Counted from the first letter of the stretch, positions 11,844 to 23,977 are shown. The stretch: 64,000 bases of DNA from Vandiemenella viatica (GCA_031002005.1 CM061921.1:130246036-130310035), one strand, 5' to 3'. The notes: a model not told the origin generated them from the letters alone. Numbers and translations: made by a program.

Positions 11844-13007
11844 TTATTTGATTTCTAAATTGCTGTACTGCTCTCTTCCTGCTTCATCCTGAGCATTTTT
11901 GTACCTTCTCCTCTGATCCATCAGCTCCAAAATTTCTTCTGTGATCCAAGGTTTTCGGGCAGCTTGTTCCCTAAAGCCTAACGTTTCTTTGCCAGCTTTC
12001 ATTATTTCGGTCTTTAATGCATTCCATTCGTCCTCGGTTGAGCTCCTTTCACAGTTACTTCTTAGATCTAAGTCTGCCATTTCTGCAAATTTTTCTCTTG
12101 TGCTAGATTGTTTCAGCTTATTCACCGCCAGTCTGTTCTGCTTATGCTGCTTCCTTATTCGCTTGAATTTCAGCCTGCACTTCATTACTATCAAATTATG
12201 GTCCGAGTCTATGTCTGATCCTGGGTACGCTTTACAGTCTAGAACTTGATTCCTGAATCTCTGTTTGACCATGGTATAATCTAGCTGATATCTGCCTGTA
12301 TCCCCAGGACGTTTCCAGGTGTATATTCTTCTTGCATGGTTCTTAAACAGTGTGTTCGCCACTACTAGCTTATATCTTTCACAAAATTCTAGCAACCTGC
12401 TTCCTTGTTCATTTCTTTCTCCTAGACCAAAACTTCCTACAGTATTCCCCTCTTTTCCTTCTCCCACTATTGCATTCCAGTCACCCATGATTATTAGATT
12501 TTCCTTCCCTTTCACATATTGGATTAATTCTTCAATTTCAGCGTATATTTTTTCTATTTCTTCATCATCTTCCTGTGACATTGGCATATATACTTGTACT
12601 AATGTGGTTGGGACGGGCTTAGTTTCTAACCTCATCAAAATAATCCTGTCACTAAACTGTTCATAATAACTCACCCGTTTCCCTACTTTCTTGTTCATTA
12701 CAAATCCTACACCAGTGACTCCATTGACAGCTTGTGTGCTAATTATCCTGTGTTCCTCAGACCAGAAATCCTGTGCGTCCTTCCATTTAATCTCACTAAT
12801 CCCAACAACATCTAACTTAAGTTTTTCCATCTCCCTTTTTAAGTTTTCTAACCTACCTGCCCTGTTCAGACTTCTAACATTCCACGCTCCGACTCGTAGA
12901 ATGTTTCTATCTATTCTGATGATTCCTCCCTGAGCAGTCCCCACCCGGAGATCCGATTGGGGGACAATTTTATCTCCGGAATATTTTACCCAGGAAGAAG
13001 CCATCAT
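11844..13007 (-). pseudogene. RTE LINE ORF, endonuclease portion
   Basis: An open stretch of 387 codons encoding an apurinic-type endonuclease that nicks target DNA for target-primed reverse transcription. Visible motifs in order: LRVGAWNVRSLN (about residue 37), GISEIKWKD with the catalytic E (about 70), IIMGDWNAIVG (about 172), YQLDYTMV (about 240) and SDIDSDHNLIVM (about 265). All key residues are present. The frame runs out just after QYSNLEIK. The downstream RT lies in another frame, so a frameshift falls around 11850-11880. Confidence 0.85.
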
Positions 13008-13350
13008 GATATATGTAATTTGAGAGGATTACATGTCCTCGGGATACCCTTTGGGTCTTTAATGCAGTGGTTTCCCGTTGCCTTCTGCATCCCCATGCCG
13101 TTGATCATTTCTGATTCATCCGCCTTTAGGGGCCGTTTCCAACCCCAAGGGCAAGAGGGTGCCCTGAACCACTCCCCGCTCTTCTGCCCTCCTTTCGGTG
13201 GCCGTTGGCAAGCAGTGGGTGACTCCTTATACCGGGAATCTTTCAGTTGCCAGAGCCTCGTCCGTGCAACAGGGTGCACCACTTGAAGGAGAGGTTGACA
13301 TTTGGTTGGAAAAGACTAGTATTGTCTCTCCCAAACCCTTACCTTAATTG

Positions 13351-14779
13351 ACTATGAATAAAAAATCATTCCTTCCTACCGACACAAACACCACTAAACA
13401 CGATTTTCGTTGTCAAAGTGATCGCAGTGACTCTATGCGAAAAACGGCTGTTTGTGTGTAAAGTACTACTACAACAGATAATAATGAACATCCGGACTGG
13501 GAATCGAACCTCCCACATGACAGTTCCAAACGTTAAAAACTAGCCCATCTTGCTCTTTATTTAGGTCAGCATTTAAAACAATAACTCTGAAAACACGACG
13601 AATAACTCCAGCACTCGCACCCACCAGGCTCGGTATTCTATGATCCTCTTAGATTTCGACTTCCGATGCACGTTTCCGATGATAATAACGTCGTCACTGT
13701 CTTTAACGTTATATAACTAACGTTCAAACTGTTAGAAATAAAACTGTGTAAAATCTTTCGTAGTGATCTTAAGAGATATACAGCACGAATATAAATCCCT
13801 GTTTGGTAAAGTTTGTAGATTGGTTGATGGAGGAAATATTACTCAAACTACCCTTGTTCAGAACTGACTTGTCGATCTTGTGGTAAGGCATCGTCTCTAT
13901 GCATTCAATATAACCTACATTTCCGACAACTGCTTATTCATTATTTTGCTTTAAAAACTCACCCACCAGGCTAGATTTTCAGACCGGCCTACAAGAAATA
14001 AGTCTGAAATTAAGACGAATGGAATGCACTGAAGAGATCTCCAATATGACAGTGCTGAACATTAAAAACTCACCAACCAGGCTCGATATTTAGACCTGCA
14101 TATACAAATTAGACTGGGCTGGATATTGAACCCTGATGACGGAATTTCCTCGACAAACCGTTCTGCAGCCTGTCGAGATCTCACGTTTTCTCCTCTAAGA
14201 ATTTTAACAATAATCTGTTCTTCAAGACTAACATGCACTTCTAATTTACTGTTAAACAAATGGCGGCGCTTCCTGTTAGTCAATACAACCATTTTTTGCA
14301 TTTTGATTAATTCATAATTCACTAAATTCGAAATACCTTCATTTTAATGTCCTTAGATCTACTCAGACTTGTATAAGACATAGGGCGGCTAGTTCCTTCC
14401 GTCCTTATCTTACTTGAGGGCACTTGCTGTTTATTGTGGAATCTGAATCATCTCTATACCACTAGTACAATCAACGATGTAAGTTTTTGTTACTTGTAAT
14501 ATTATTTCACTTATCTTATAGCATTGCTTCCCTTTCTGAAACTGTTCTTAGTGATCACCTACACTAAAGGAAATGATCTTACTCACTTCAGCCTGGTGAC
14601 TTCATGATCGTGAAGAAGAAGACTCGATATGTCGCTGAGGTAAGTAAATATTTTCCATAGTGACCATCACAAGTCTTAGCGAAACCTTTGAAAAATGCAT
14701 TTCTGTAATTTCAAAAAGGTATATGAAATGTATAAACCTGCGTCAAAATCCACACCTAAGTTGACCTTTTCGAAAGAAC
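13351..14779. other. Spacer of FB2; degenerate repeats, no gene
   Basis: Contains three related stretches with cacccaccaggctcg or variants (near 13617, 13963 and 14069), each near an AT-rich tail, suggesting an eroded repeat. B-box-like remnants (gactgggaatcgaacct near 13496) hint at old SINEs. The open frames at 14062-14322 and 14126-14317 are short, overlap on opposite strands, and show no motif. Confidence 0.4.
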
Positions 14780-14885
14780 ATCCCGACATTCTCCTGGACG
14801 AACTTCGTGAATGCTTTGGAAAACAGAAGTAATGGTAACCGGACAGGGATTTGAACCCGGTTTCTTCTAAAAGGAAGGCCCGCTA
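14780..14885 (-). mobile_element. SINE family 1 fragment at inner edge of right FB2 arm
   Basis: ccggacagggatttgaaccc (about 14839-14858) matches the reversed tRNA-like head of the SINE. It runs into the inner end of the right arm at 14869. Confidence 0.55.
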
Positions 14886-17164
14886 AGAATGCCTCGTTCG
14901 AGAGGATCCAATCAACTGTACACCAAGTTATTAAGTAGCATTACATCATTCACAATTGCTGGTTTTGCCTGTCACCTACACAAAAAATTCCGTTGTGTCA
15001 TAATTTGCTCTCAAGCTACATTTTGGACAACGCTCATATGTAGCTTCAGCATGCAAAGTAAATCTGTTTGGCTTATAGTCAACTTGGATAGGGTAGTAGG
15101 CTAAAATAAAGCCAGAGAACGACCAGCTGAAAAATTTATACTTTGTGTTTGAAAATATGGTTAGTTGAAATAAGTGTGGAATTAAGTACAGATAAATTAC
15201 AACACTTGTTAGTTACTATATCTGAACTCTGGTCTCGCATTCGTGAGGACGCAGGTTCGAATTCCCCGTCCGGCTATATGGATTTCGGTTTTCCATGATT
15301 CCCCAAATCACTTTAGGCGAATGTAGGGATGACTGATTGAAAAGGGTATGGCCGAATGCTTACTCGCAGTATCAGTCACTATCAACAATAATGTTTGCCC
15401 TATTCCACACGCGCCGTGGGTGATGTTTGGGGTATATCATAGGTGTTTAGTACACGATCTGAAATACCAGATTTTTATCAAATCATTGAAATATTCGCAG
15501 CCTGGAGAATGTTTTCCGGCGTCATCATGTTTGCAATCCTGTAGTACCAGTCACTGTTTTGCACAAATTAATCCAACCATCCATCTCATTTTTGAACATC
15601 ATAGTCCTTCAATTCCTTGAAAATTGCTCAGTTCTGTAATTGTAAATAGCTAATTATAAACACATGTACAAGAAAATTGAATATTACTAATGCACAGTCT
15701 ATAACAACTCGGAAAAAAAACTGACATTACTTCAATTCATGTAAGGGGAAAAAAATTAAATGAGATGCTCTTGTGTTGTGCAGAATTGGTACAGTACTTT
15801 TTATAATAAGCGTATTTTCAGTATGAATGAATAAATAGGATTTTAAAACGTTTGGTACAAGGGATCGTGTTTTTAAGATAACACTTCTAAACTAATGGCG
15901 CTGTGGCGTTTTTTTCTCTCTCTCTCTCTGCAACCCTCTGCAGGGGACGCACACCGGTTTTTTTTATGCCCGACCAGTATAATACGTGAGGCTCCAGGAA
16001 GGGTCGGGGTGGCCGGCCGGCTGCAGGGGTATATGTGATTCGTTCAAGTCAGCGGGCGGGCGCCGTATTCAACATCACATAACGTTAAAACTAATATCTC
16101 GAAAACGGCTCGACAGCTTCTCATAGAGTAGATTTCTCTGTACTAGGCAAAAAATTTACTTGTAAATTGATATGTCGTAACACTATTTAAAGATTAAATC
16201 TTGCTTTACATGTTTTAGAACTTTGAACCCACGACCACCTGCCTAAGAGGAATAGGCGAATATGAGACTACATTTCGACCATAATCAACTAAATTAAGTA
16301 CAAAATCGTGATAATACAATTTCTTTTTACAAAATCGATAAATTTGTGAATAAATTTTAACTTTCCATAATTTTTTTTTTTTTTTTTAAATACGTACAGC
16401 ATTGAAAATGTTTTTTAACTATATCGGTATACATGTTTTTGCAGCAACCTAAGCAGTGCACTGTATATATTTACCAACTAGATACACAGATAAACAGTAT
16501 ATTTCCTCTTCACTCAAACATTATTTACAAAACATTCATACACATTCACCTAAGTACAGATTTGTGCCCCCACGGTAGGTTCTTGCACTACCAGATATAT
16601 TACGTAATCCACGCAGCGACCCCTTTGGGAGGGCGAGGGGGAGAGGGAGGAGAAATACAGGTGGTAACTTCTTTGAGGCTTAGAGGTGGTGCCGCCCTCA
16701 ATAGTATATTATTGTTTACTACATTTAGATGACTTAGGATCTGAGCTCACACCCGCTTCCATAACACGGCCCCTCAGTCAGGCTAAGAAGTGGCACGTGG
16801 CACCGGTCTCATTTGCATATTATTTATTACCCCTTTGAGGTACGTTAGCGCTGTACGACATGAGCTCACACCTGCGTCCATAAAAAGGGACCGAAAATCA
16901 TTAGTATACAATTTATGACCCGTAACTTAGGTTAAGAAGTAACATGTGGCCTCATTTGCATATTGTTCACATTTATGACACCATTAAGACGATTCAATAC
17001 CAGGTGGCGAACCCTTTGTGTTGGGGTTCCGCTGTGATGCGGGTGGTTGCGATGATTAATGGCCTTTTTGACAGCTTGATGACAGGGTTGATGATTTATG
17101 GTAATAATATGCTAATGAGGTTCTAGAATCTTTTTTAAAACTCCGACGCCCCTTGTCACACTAC
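14869..17164 (+). repeat. Right arm of giant inverted repeat FB2
   Basis: Reverse complement of 7271-9804. The outer end is ccgacgccccttgtcacact, ending near 17164. The inner end is aaaaggaaggcccgc at 14869. Three octamer-like motifs (catttgcatattatt and variants) lie near 16809, 16951 and 17103, mirroring the left arm. A third, partial copy of the family begins near 63866, so this is a dispersed repeat and not only a local duplication. No transposase is recognisable in either arm. Confidence 0.85.
15228..15342 (+). mobile_element. SINE family 1 fragment within right FB2 arm
   Basis: Mirror copy of the fragment at 9355-9470, with the B-box-like gcaggttcgaattcc near 15250. Confidence 0.75.
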
Positions 17165-17167
17165 TGA

Positions 17168-17990
17168 CACAGTTTCAAAGTAACACAATACTTATATGCT
17201 TCATAAAGGCCACTTGTACATTGTCGGTAGTAGATATTTCAATAAAGATCGAACAACAGTTTCATTGAAGATTTCACTTTAAGCACATTCGTATGAGAAG
17301 ACAAATTCACTATGTCCCCCTAACATTAGTGTGTACATTACTACGGCATGTTTGAATTTGCCGTAACCTCTACCACTCGGAGCAGTTCGCTCCGCTAACC
17401 AGCGTGAAATTTTGCGGTCACTTTCCGGCGAGAGAATGAGACAAATCATGGTGGCTGCATGGACTTTTATAAGCTTGCTATGGTCTATGATTTCAATAAC
17501 TTTTTTCTTTGATTAATATCTCCCAAAGCACAAAATAGTTTAACTTGCAATTTATACAACGGCTTGCTATGATCATATTCTATCTATTTTCATTTAATTT
17601 TCATTTAGCCTCCAAAAGGGTTTCTAAAATATTAACCCTGAAGCCTTCTACGTCAGCGGTAGGCGGAATTTTTACGTGCTTCAACGACAATCTATCTTTA
17701 AAAACTTAATTATCTCACAAATGCTTAAACTTTATACCAAAACAATATATATTCGTAATCATCTTAATTTAGGCTATCTACTGTTATGAATTTCTGAATT
17801 GTATTCCTTTTAGTTAAAAAGTTCATTTTTTTTCTTAACTAACACCACTAATTAAACTTTTCCAAATTAGTTAATTTTACCATCAAAATACTCGGGACAA
17901 TGCTGACTATAGCCGGAGATAAAAGTTCAGCTGTAATTTTACTCAATTCAAAGATATTTCAAAACTTAGATTTTTACTTTTCTAATCGCG
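17168..17990 (+). repeat. Left arm of diverged inverted repeat FB3
   Basis: Similar in reverse complement to 21505-22323, at roughly 70-75% by eye. Shared landmarks: cacagttt and aatacttat at the outer end, tgagaagacaaa, a conserved small stem-loop (ggagcagttcgctcc, about 17379-17393), gggtttctaaaatattaacc, gacaatctatctt and taatttaggctat. The left arm starts directly at the outer end of FB2. Confidence 0.75.
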
Positions 17991-18302
17991 TATCTCAAAA
18001 CGTGAACCAACCAAATTACCTCTTAATATTCCGGATACAATGAACACACTTTAAACTGATTCTCATGATGAATTTTCAACGTGGAAATAAAAGCAGGAGA
18101 ATTCCTTCAAGTTGACAATTACTCTTCTCGAAATTTCTATGTCCAAAATAAGAGACTTCACAATTGATCTATAGAATATTCTACTACTGAGGATGGCTAG
18201 TAGGAGTGCTTTTGGTGAAGTAAAGGGTGCCTTACAAGTATGATGTGGAATCCGAACCAAGGAATGCCTGGAAAAACTCATATAATCAAACACAACTCTT
18301 AA

Positions 18303-18366
18303 AAATTCCTTGTTACACCGGAATTTGAACCCGGGACCACCTTGACCACTGAGCTACCAGACCAAT
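18303..18366 (-). mobile_element. tRNA-like SINE head, family 2
   Basis: On the minus strand it reads tggtagctcagtggtcaagg, then cccgggttcaaattccgg. These are a good A box (TAGCTCAGTGG) and B box (GGTTCAAATTCC) of an RNA polymerase III promoter. The boxes are only about 26 nt apart, so the anticodon arm is missing and this is not a functional tRNA. It differs from SINE family 1. Confidence 0.6.
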
Positions 18367-18867
18367 CTCCATATTCACGTATATACATGCTGATACTATG
18401 AATCAGTTACACTGACTTTTGACTACTGTCATTGTATCACAGTTGACTTTGCACTTCCTTTTATCAGTATATCAAATATCAGAATTATATCAAAATTATG
18501 TCAGTATACGGTGTAATAGAAAACTGAATTTATGGAAGAATGGTGAATGTAAAATAAATTTGAAGAAAAAGTATCCATTCTAGAAATTTTCAAATTGAAT
18601 ACTTTCCTTTTCTTTTTCCCTATTAACTAAATTGTTTTTGTTTGTCTAATTATTAACAAACACATTAATTGAATACTTTTCCTGGGTCCGTTAATGTAAT
18701 GATAACATTATCGACAACTGGAAGTTAATTAATTTGAGATAATTAATCACAAATATCTTCTGAGAGACTGAATATGCTGGGTTAGCAACCATTTATAATC
18801 ACTTTTTCTGCAAATCTACTTGTTACCTTTCATTAATAGAATACTATAATTTCATTCATTAATTCGT

Positions 18868-18940
18868 TCCTTGTTCCTCAACTTTTGCCGCCTCTAATGA
18901 CCTCAACGTCATCGAGGTGTAAAGACATAAGCAAAATGAA
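18868..18940 (+). mobile_element. SINE family 1 tail fragment
   Basis: cctctaatgacctcaacgtc, then atcgaggtgtaaagacataa, matches the 3' body of SINE family 1 (compare 54095-54135). The tRNA-like head is missing. Confidence 0.65.
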
Positions 18941-18942
18941 AA

Positions 18943-20070
18943 ATCAAAAGTAGATTTTACAAGAACTTTCAGATGAAGAAGCACTCAGAGCCACCAACAG
19001 AGCATCTGATATTGATGAACCAGAGTTCATTGAACATTCTGATGACAAAACAGACTCAGAAATTGACGGAGAAGTTCTTGAACCTCCTCAGGTGTCATCA
19101 TCGCCTTGTGTTTTCCAACATGATGATTCTACTGACCTTGGAGATGTTTTCAGTCTTCAGGTAATGAAGATGTCGATTTCTCAGGCTTTGGTTGCCATCT
19201 TCATTAACGGTTAAGAGATTTTCAGGGTACGCTGCGTTATTTATTTAATAATTCAAGCTTTTGGCTGCCATTCTGTGCTATGTTGAAATAAATAGTGTCT
19301 CTGATGAGGGTTGTGAATGGCAGATGAAAGCTTAGATTATCAAATAAACAATGTGGCCTACCCGGAATAGCTTGTAATCATTAATAATGACAATATTTTT
19401 GCAAAATCCATTTACAAAAAGAAAAAGGTAAGAGGGAAGGTTTAGAAAAAAGTAAATGAAATTCATATATGGAAGAAAAGTCCCATCATGAGCATTCTTC
19501 TCTTTTCCAAAAACCGTGATGATGTAACTTACAAATTTTCTGCTTGTAAGAGTATACAAACATTTTCATTCAGTGGAACAGGACTGCAGACAACCCCAAA
19601 AAATCTCTAAGAGAAGCATACGTGACATCAGTAGAGTAGAAGTACTGACCTTTTTGAGTTTTTGTACTAATTGGGTGTCAAAAACATGTCCAAAATGATT
19701 ATTGATGAAGTGTAGGCAAAGGATGGTACCACAATAGAAATTTTGCATTGAGTCATGGGTTTCAAATGATTCAGAAACTTGGGCATTGCCTTCAGATTCA
19801 ACAACAAAGAGACAATAGATATATGTAGTAAAACTGATAAGTTAGCTGCAATAAGTGATTTTTTTCTATTCTCAATTAATACTTTCAAAAATTTGTATAC
19901 GCCCGGTGACCAATTCACGATTGAGGAAAAATTAAATCTCTTTCGCGGGAGGGGCTCGTGTATTCAGTATATGCCAAATAAGCCTGCAAAGTATGGACCA
20001 GAAATATTTGCAATTATTGATTATCTTATTTTTCTTAAATTCCTTTTATTACTTTCTTTCTAATATTGCT
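18943..20070 (+). pseudogene. piggyBac-like transposase remnant
   Basis: The first part (about 18957-19160) is an acidic N-terminus, LQELSDEEALRATNRAS, then DIDEPEFIEHSDDKTDSEID, typical of PGBD proteins. The second part (open 19779-20063) gives GIAFRFNNKE, KTDKLAAISDFF, LYTPGDQFTIEEKLNLFRGR and PNKPAKYGPEIFAIID. These correspond to the DDE_Tnp_1_7 core of piggyBac transposase, with GRG where the family usually has GRC or similar. The parts are separated by some 600 bp without open frame, so the gene is broken. The C-terminal Cys-rich region is absent, or lost in the gap at 20481. Confidence 0.7.
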
Positions 20071-20480
20071 CCTTAAGAGAAATGTAATTAACTAGGGAAA
20101 ATAGGTGGAAATTTGTAGCAGAGGATGTAAAAATGATATCTCTTACTACATAAACTGCCCCTCCGATATTGCAGCCCTCTCAATAGTAGGTTAATGTATC
20201 AAATGTCCTAAACTAAGATTACTGTCTTCTATAGCTACTATCAATACTCTAATATGCTCTTTTCATTTCCTAGAATATATATGCATCTCATCTTCTCATG
20301 GTTCCCTATAGACATATCACCACCTTCTCCTTCACACAGACACATTTATCAACAGGTTAGAGACTGATCTGGTTAAATTCTCACATGGTGTTTGAATTGC
20401 TTTTTTATGTGCTGTTTTGTTTCTGTAAACTGAATTACGTGAAAGGGGTCATGGATGTAAGACTGGTGATTGTCTCTAGT

Positions 20481-21480
20481 NNNNNNNNNNNNNNNNNNNN
20501 NNNNNNNNNNNNNNNNNNNNNNNNNNNNNNNNNNNNNNNNNNNNNNNNNNNNNNNNNNNNNNNNNNNNNNNNNNNNNNNNNNNNNNNNNNNNNNNNNNNN
20601 NNNNNNNNNNNNNNNNNNNNNNNNNNNNNNNNNNNNNNNNNNNNNNNNNNNNNNNNNNNNNNNNNNNNNNNNNNNNNNNNNNNNNNNNNNNNNNNNNNNN
20701 NNNNNNNNNNNNNNNNNNNNNNNNNNNNNNNNNNNNNNNNNNNNNNNNNNNNNNNNNNNNNNNNNNNNNNNNNNNNNNNNNNNNNNNNNNNNNNNNNNNN
20801 NNNNNNNNNNNNNNNNNNNNNNNNNNNNNNNNNNNNNNNNNNNNNNNNNNNNNNNNNNNNNNNNNNNNNNNNNNNNNNNNNNNNNNNNNNNNNNNNNNNN
20901 NNNNNNNNNNNNNNNNNNNNNNNNNNNNNNNNNNNNNNNNNNNNNNNNNNNNNNNNNNNNNNNNNNNNNNNNNNNNNNNNNNNNNNNNNNNNNNNNNNNN
21001 NNNNNNNNNNNNNNNNNNNNNNNNNNNNNNNNNNNNNNNNNNNNNNNNNNNNNNNNNNNNNNNNNNNNNNNNNNNNNNNNNNNNNNNNNNNNNNNNNNNN
21101 NNNNNNNNNNNNNNNNNNNNNNNNNNNNNNNNNNNNNNNNNNNNNNNNNNNNNNNNNNNNNNNNNNNNNNNNNNNNNNNNNNNNNNNNNNNNNNNNNNNN
21201 NNNNNNNNNNNNNNNNNNNNNNNNNNNNNNNNNNNNNNNNNNNNNNNNNNNNNNNNNNNNNNNNNNNNNNNNNNNNNNNNNNNNNNNNNNNNNNNNNNNN
21301 NNNNNNNNNNNNNNNNNNNNNNNNNNNNNNNNNNNNNNNNNNNNNNNNNNNNNNNNNNNNNNNNNNNNNNNNNNNNNNNNNNNNNNNNNNNNNNNNNNNN
21401 NNNNNNNNNNNNNNNNNNNNNNNNNNNNNNNNNNNNNNNNNNNNNNNNNNNNNNNNNNNNNNNNNNNNNNNNNNNNNNNN
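20481..21480. other. Assembly gap (1000 N)
   Basis: Exactly 1000 unknown bases, a conventional placeholder length. It lies between the piggyBac remnant and the right arm of FB3, which starts only about 25 bp after it. Confidence 0.98.
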
Positions 21481-21504
21481 TGGTTTGTTTGTGTTTTAAC
21501 TAAC

Positions 21505-22323
21505 ACTGTTAGGAAAGCTAGAATTTAAGATTCGAAATAACTTTGAATTGAGTTAAGTCACAGCCAATCTCTTATCACCAGCTAAAGTCAGCCCTGTCTA
21601 GCATGTTTTGAAAGTAAAATTAAGTAATTAGGCCAAAATTTAATTACCACTATGAATTAAGAGAAAAAAGTTTTTAACTAAAAGGAATAGACTTTAGAAA
21701 TTTGTATCAGTAAATAGCCTAAATTGAGAGGATTATGAATAAATAATGGTTTCAGTAAAAAGTTTAAGCACCAGTAAGATAATTAAGATTTTCAAGATAG
21801 ATTGTCGTTAACTGTTGTTGCAGTGTGACAAATCACGCCAAGTTGATGACGTAAGAGTCTTCAGGGTTAATCTTATAGAAACCCTTCTGAATGTTGTATT
21901 AAATTAAAACAGATAGAATATGATAACAGGAAGCCATTTTGTTAATTGCAAGTGAAACCATTTAGTATATTGTGAGATATTAATTTTTGAATGAATTTTC
22001 TGATGTCATAGGAATGAAAAAGCTGATAAAAGTACCTGCAGCCATCTTGAAGTTGCCTAGTCTTTCAGTAGATTTGAAAAAGTCAACTTCGCATTAGTTC
22101 GCGGAGCGAAGAGCTCCATGTGGTAGTTGCTGCAGCACATTGTAACACGCCGTAATCGTATTCTCACTAATGTTAGGGGAACTTAGTGAGTTTGTCTTCT
22201 CATGTGAATGTGCTTAGCATGTCAATCTTTTATGGAACGGTTGTCTGATGTCACAATTCTAGTACCGACAATGTAAGAATGAACTTTTCAAGAATATAAG
22301 TATTTTGTGATTCTAAAACTGTG
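21505..22323 (-). repeat. Right arm of diverged inverted repeat FB3
   Basis: Reverse-complement partner of 17168-17990. The outer end is aaaactgtg (to 22323). The stem-loop equivalent to the left arm's lies near 22097-22115 (ggagcgaagagctcc). Confidence 0.75.
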
Positions 22324-22523
22324 CCAAGTAGATTTATTTATTTTACCCTTTGCACTTGGGGTTTGTAATACGAATGCGCAGTGACAGTTTTATTAAATAT
22401 TAAGGTACCAGAAGGCTACACAGGTCATGAAATCTATTGTTCACAGTTTAGGCAAAGCATTGCTAGCCCCCATGCACATCTTGGCCTAACAACTGTGTGG
22501 GTAAAAACAATTGAGATCTCTAC

Positions 22524-22731
22524 CTTGAGGCCATGAAACTTGAGTGCCAATTGGAGAAGGTCCTTTTTCATTGGATGCAGCTATTGTGAATAAGAATCCT
22601 TCTGAGTTATCTGCATCAAAATAACGGTCAACAAGCTGGTTTTCTTCAATTTTACAGAACTTATCAGGTCCACAGTACACTAGCTTGAAATATCGGGGAC
22701 CTGAAGTAGTGGATGATGTACCATTTCTGCC
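22524..22731 (-). CDS. Hcf: Host cell factor (HCF/HCFC1-like) exon, fibronectin III domain, second part
   Basis: A 208-bp internal exon of a chromatin co-regulator that scaffolds histone-modifying complexes. It encodes YFKLVYCGPDKFC, then EGFLFTIAASNEKGPSPIGT and QVSWPQ. This matches the C-terminal half of the HCF FN3 domain, where human HCFC1 has a VYCGP motif and AARNEKGYGPATQVRW. The splice sites are explicit on the minus strand: acceptor tttgtttcag before GGCAGAAATGG (22731), and donor CTCAAG/gtagag (22524). It begins in phase 0, fitting the 41521-41688 exon, and ends in phase 1. The remaining C-terminal exon(s) were not found; they could lie in the 20481-21480 gap or beyond the window. 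Confidence 0.8.
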
Positions 22732-23977
22732 CTGAAACAAAATATAAGGATATGGCAATAAAACCTGAATGAAAAAACATATTTGTGAAAAATTAAATTT
22801 GATGAAATACATATAGAATGTTATCATCAAGGGGTAATTTTTTTGTCTTCTTAATTCTAATTCCATATTACAAACATGAAGCAAACAACAACAACAATAA
22901 TGGAATGGTAGCCTATTATAAGGTATAACAGGATTGTTTCATCCAGAATTATCAAATATTTTTGACTAAGTTCATTAAGTATTGAAATTTATATGTTAGT
23001 ATCCCAACACCAAGAATATTTTATCAGAAAGCATAAACTGTTTAGTCAAAAAAATCACATGTCATAGAGAAGATAATTTATTTATTCATCTAATTTAATA
23101 CAATTCCCCTAGATCAACAGAACTAGTATTTGCCTCAGTGAGAATCTCTGTAGTTGAAAGAAATCTTTTGTAAAATGCCATTTCTACAGATATGGCGGGA
23201 AAAAATTAATTATAATTAGGGGCCAAATCTAGTGAGAACTGTACATGTGGCAGCAATTCGAAGTACAGTTGATAGAGCTTTGGTAGTTTAAGCAGCTACA
23301 TTACCAAGGATATAAAGCACTTTTTACATTTTTAACTACTGACTTTATACTTTGATACTATTACTCAGTTGCTATAACCCCAAGTGTGACTGCACATATT
23401 AAAGCTCTACTACATTGGAACAGGAGGTACAATGGAGCCAGTTTCAAATCCCATACCTCTTGTAGTGGCAATCATGATTGCACTTTGCAGGCTGTTATCC
23501 ACAATTGTCTAACTGAATTCTCAGACGATACCAAATCTCCACCTCATAAACTACACATTGCACAAACAAAATTACACTTATCACAAAGAACATAAGTTAC
23601 ATGTTTCAGGGACAGATTGCAACACATCTAATTCTTTCCATCAATGACAGGCCTCTGAAAGAGGATGCGCTGAATGAACTGCAAAAGTGGAAATGATGAT
23701 AATCAATGTGATGCTGAAGTTGCTTTAACAATGTAATAAAATATTCTGCATCAATGTTCCATTTTTTTGGGCAGCTTATGAATACCACACACTACCCACC
23801 ATTCTTCTTACTACTGGAGCACATTTCACCATATTCATAATTCATCCACACTAAAGGAATACAGTAGCGAAGCCATATCTTATAAATAAAATTATGTTTA
23901 AATTTGTCTGAACTCTTATGGGAAACATCATTCTAATTTGATTATGACTGAAAATACTCTATACTTTCTTCTCTAAG
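22732..23977. other. HCF intron sequence, no gene recognised
   Basis: AT-rich intronic sequence. The frame 23386-23595 (69 codons) shows no motif. Confidence 0.5.

Larger units (their letters stand above)
10026..13342 (-). mobile_element. Full-length RTE-type LINE with 8-bp TSD
   Basis: A 3.3-kb minus-strand element with the single-ORF layout of RTE LINEs: a short leader (about 13008-13342), an AP-type endonuclease, reverse transcriptase, a C-terminal region, and a poly(A) tail seen as a T-run at 10029-10041. The 8-bp sequence cttaattg occurs exactly at both borders (10018-10025 and 13343-13350), giving a target-site duplication and confirming both ends. It sits in the spacer of the giant inverted repeat FB2. 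The reading frame has at least two frameshifts and two stops, so this copy is dead but recent. Confidence 0.9.

Noticed and set aside
11423..12933. Plus-strand frames (11423-11851, 12319-12666 and others) opposite the RTE LINE
   Set aside because: They are antisense shadows of the LINE ORF, hydrophobic and serine-rich as expected from reversed codons.
18303..18366. Genuine tRNA gene (also B-box sites in other SINEs)
   Set aside because: The A and B boxes are too close and the anticodon arm is missing. The other sites are embedded in repeated SINE bodies.
20373..21528. Long frames across the N gaps (here and at 46450-47712)
   Set aside because: They consist almost entirely of unknown bases; there is no evidence of coding.
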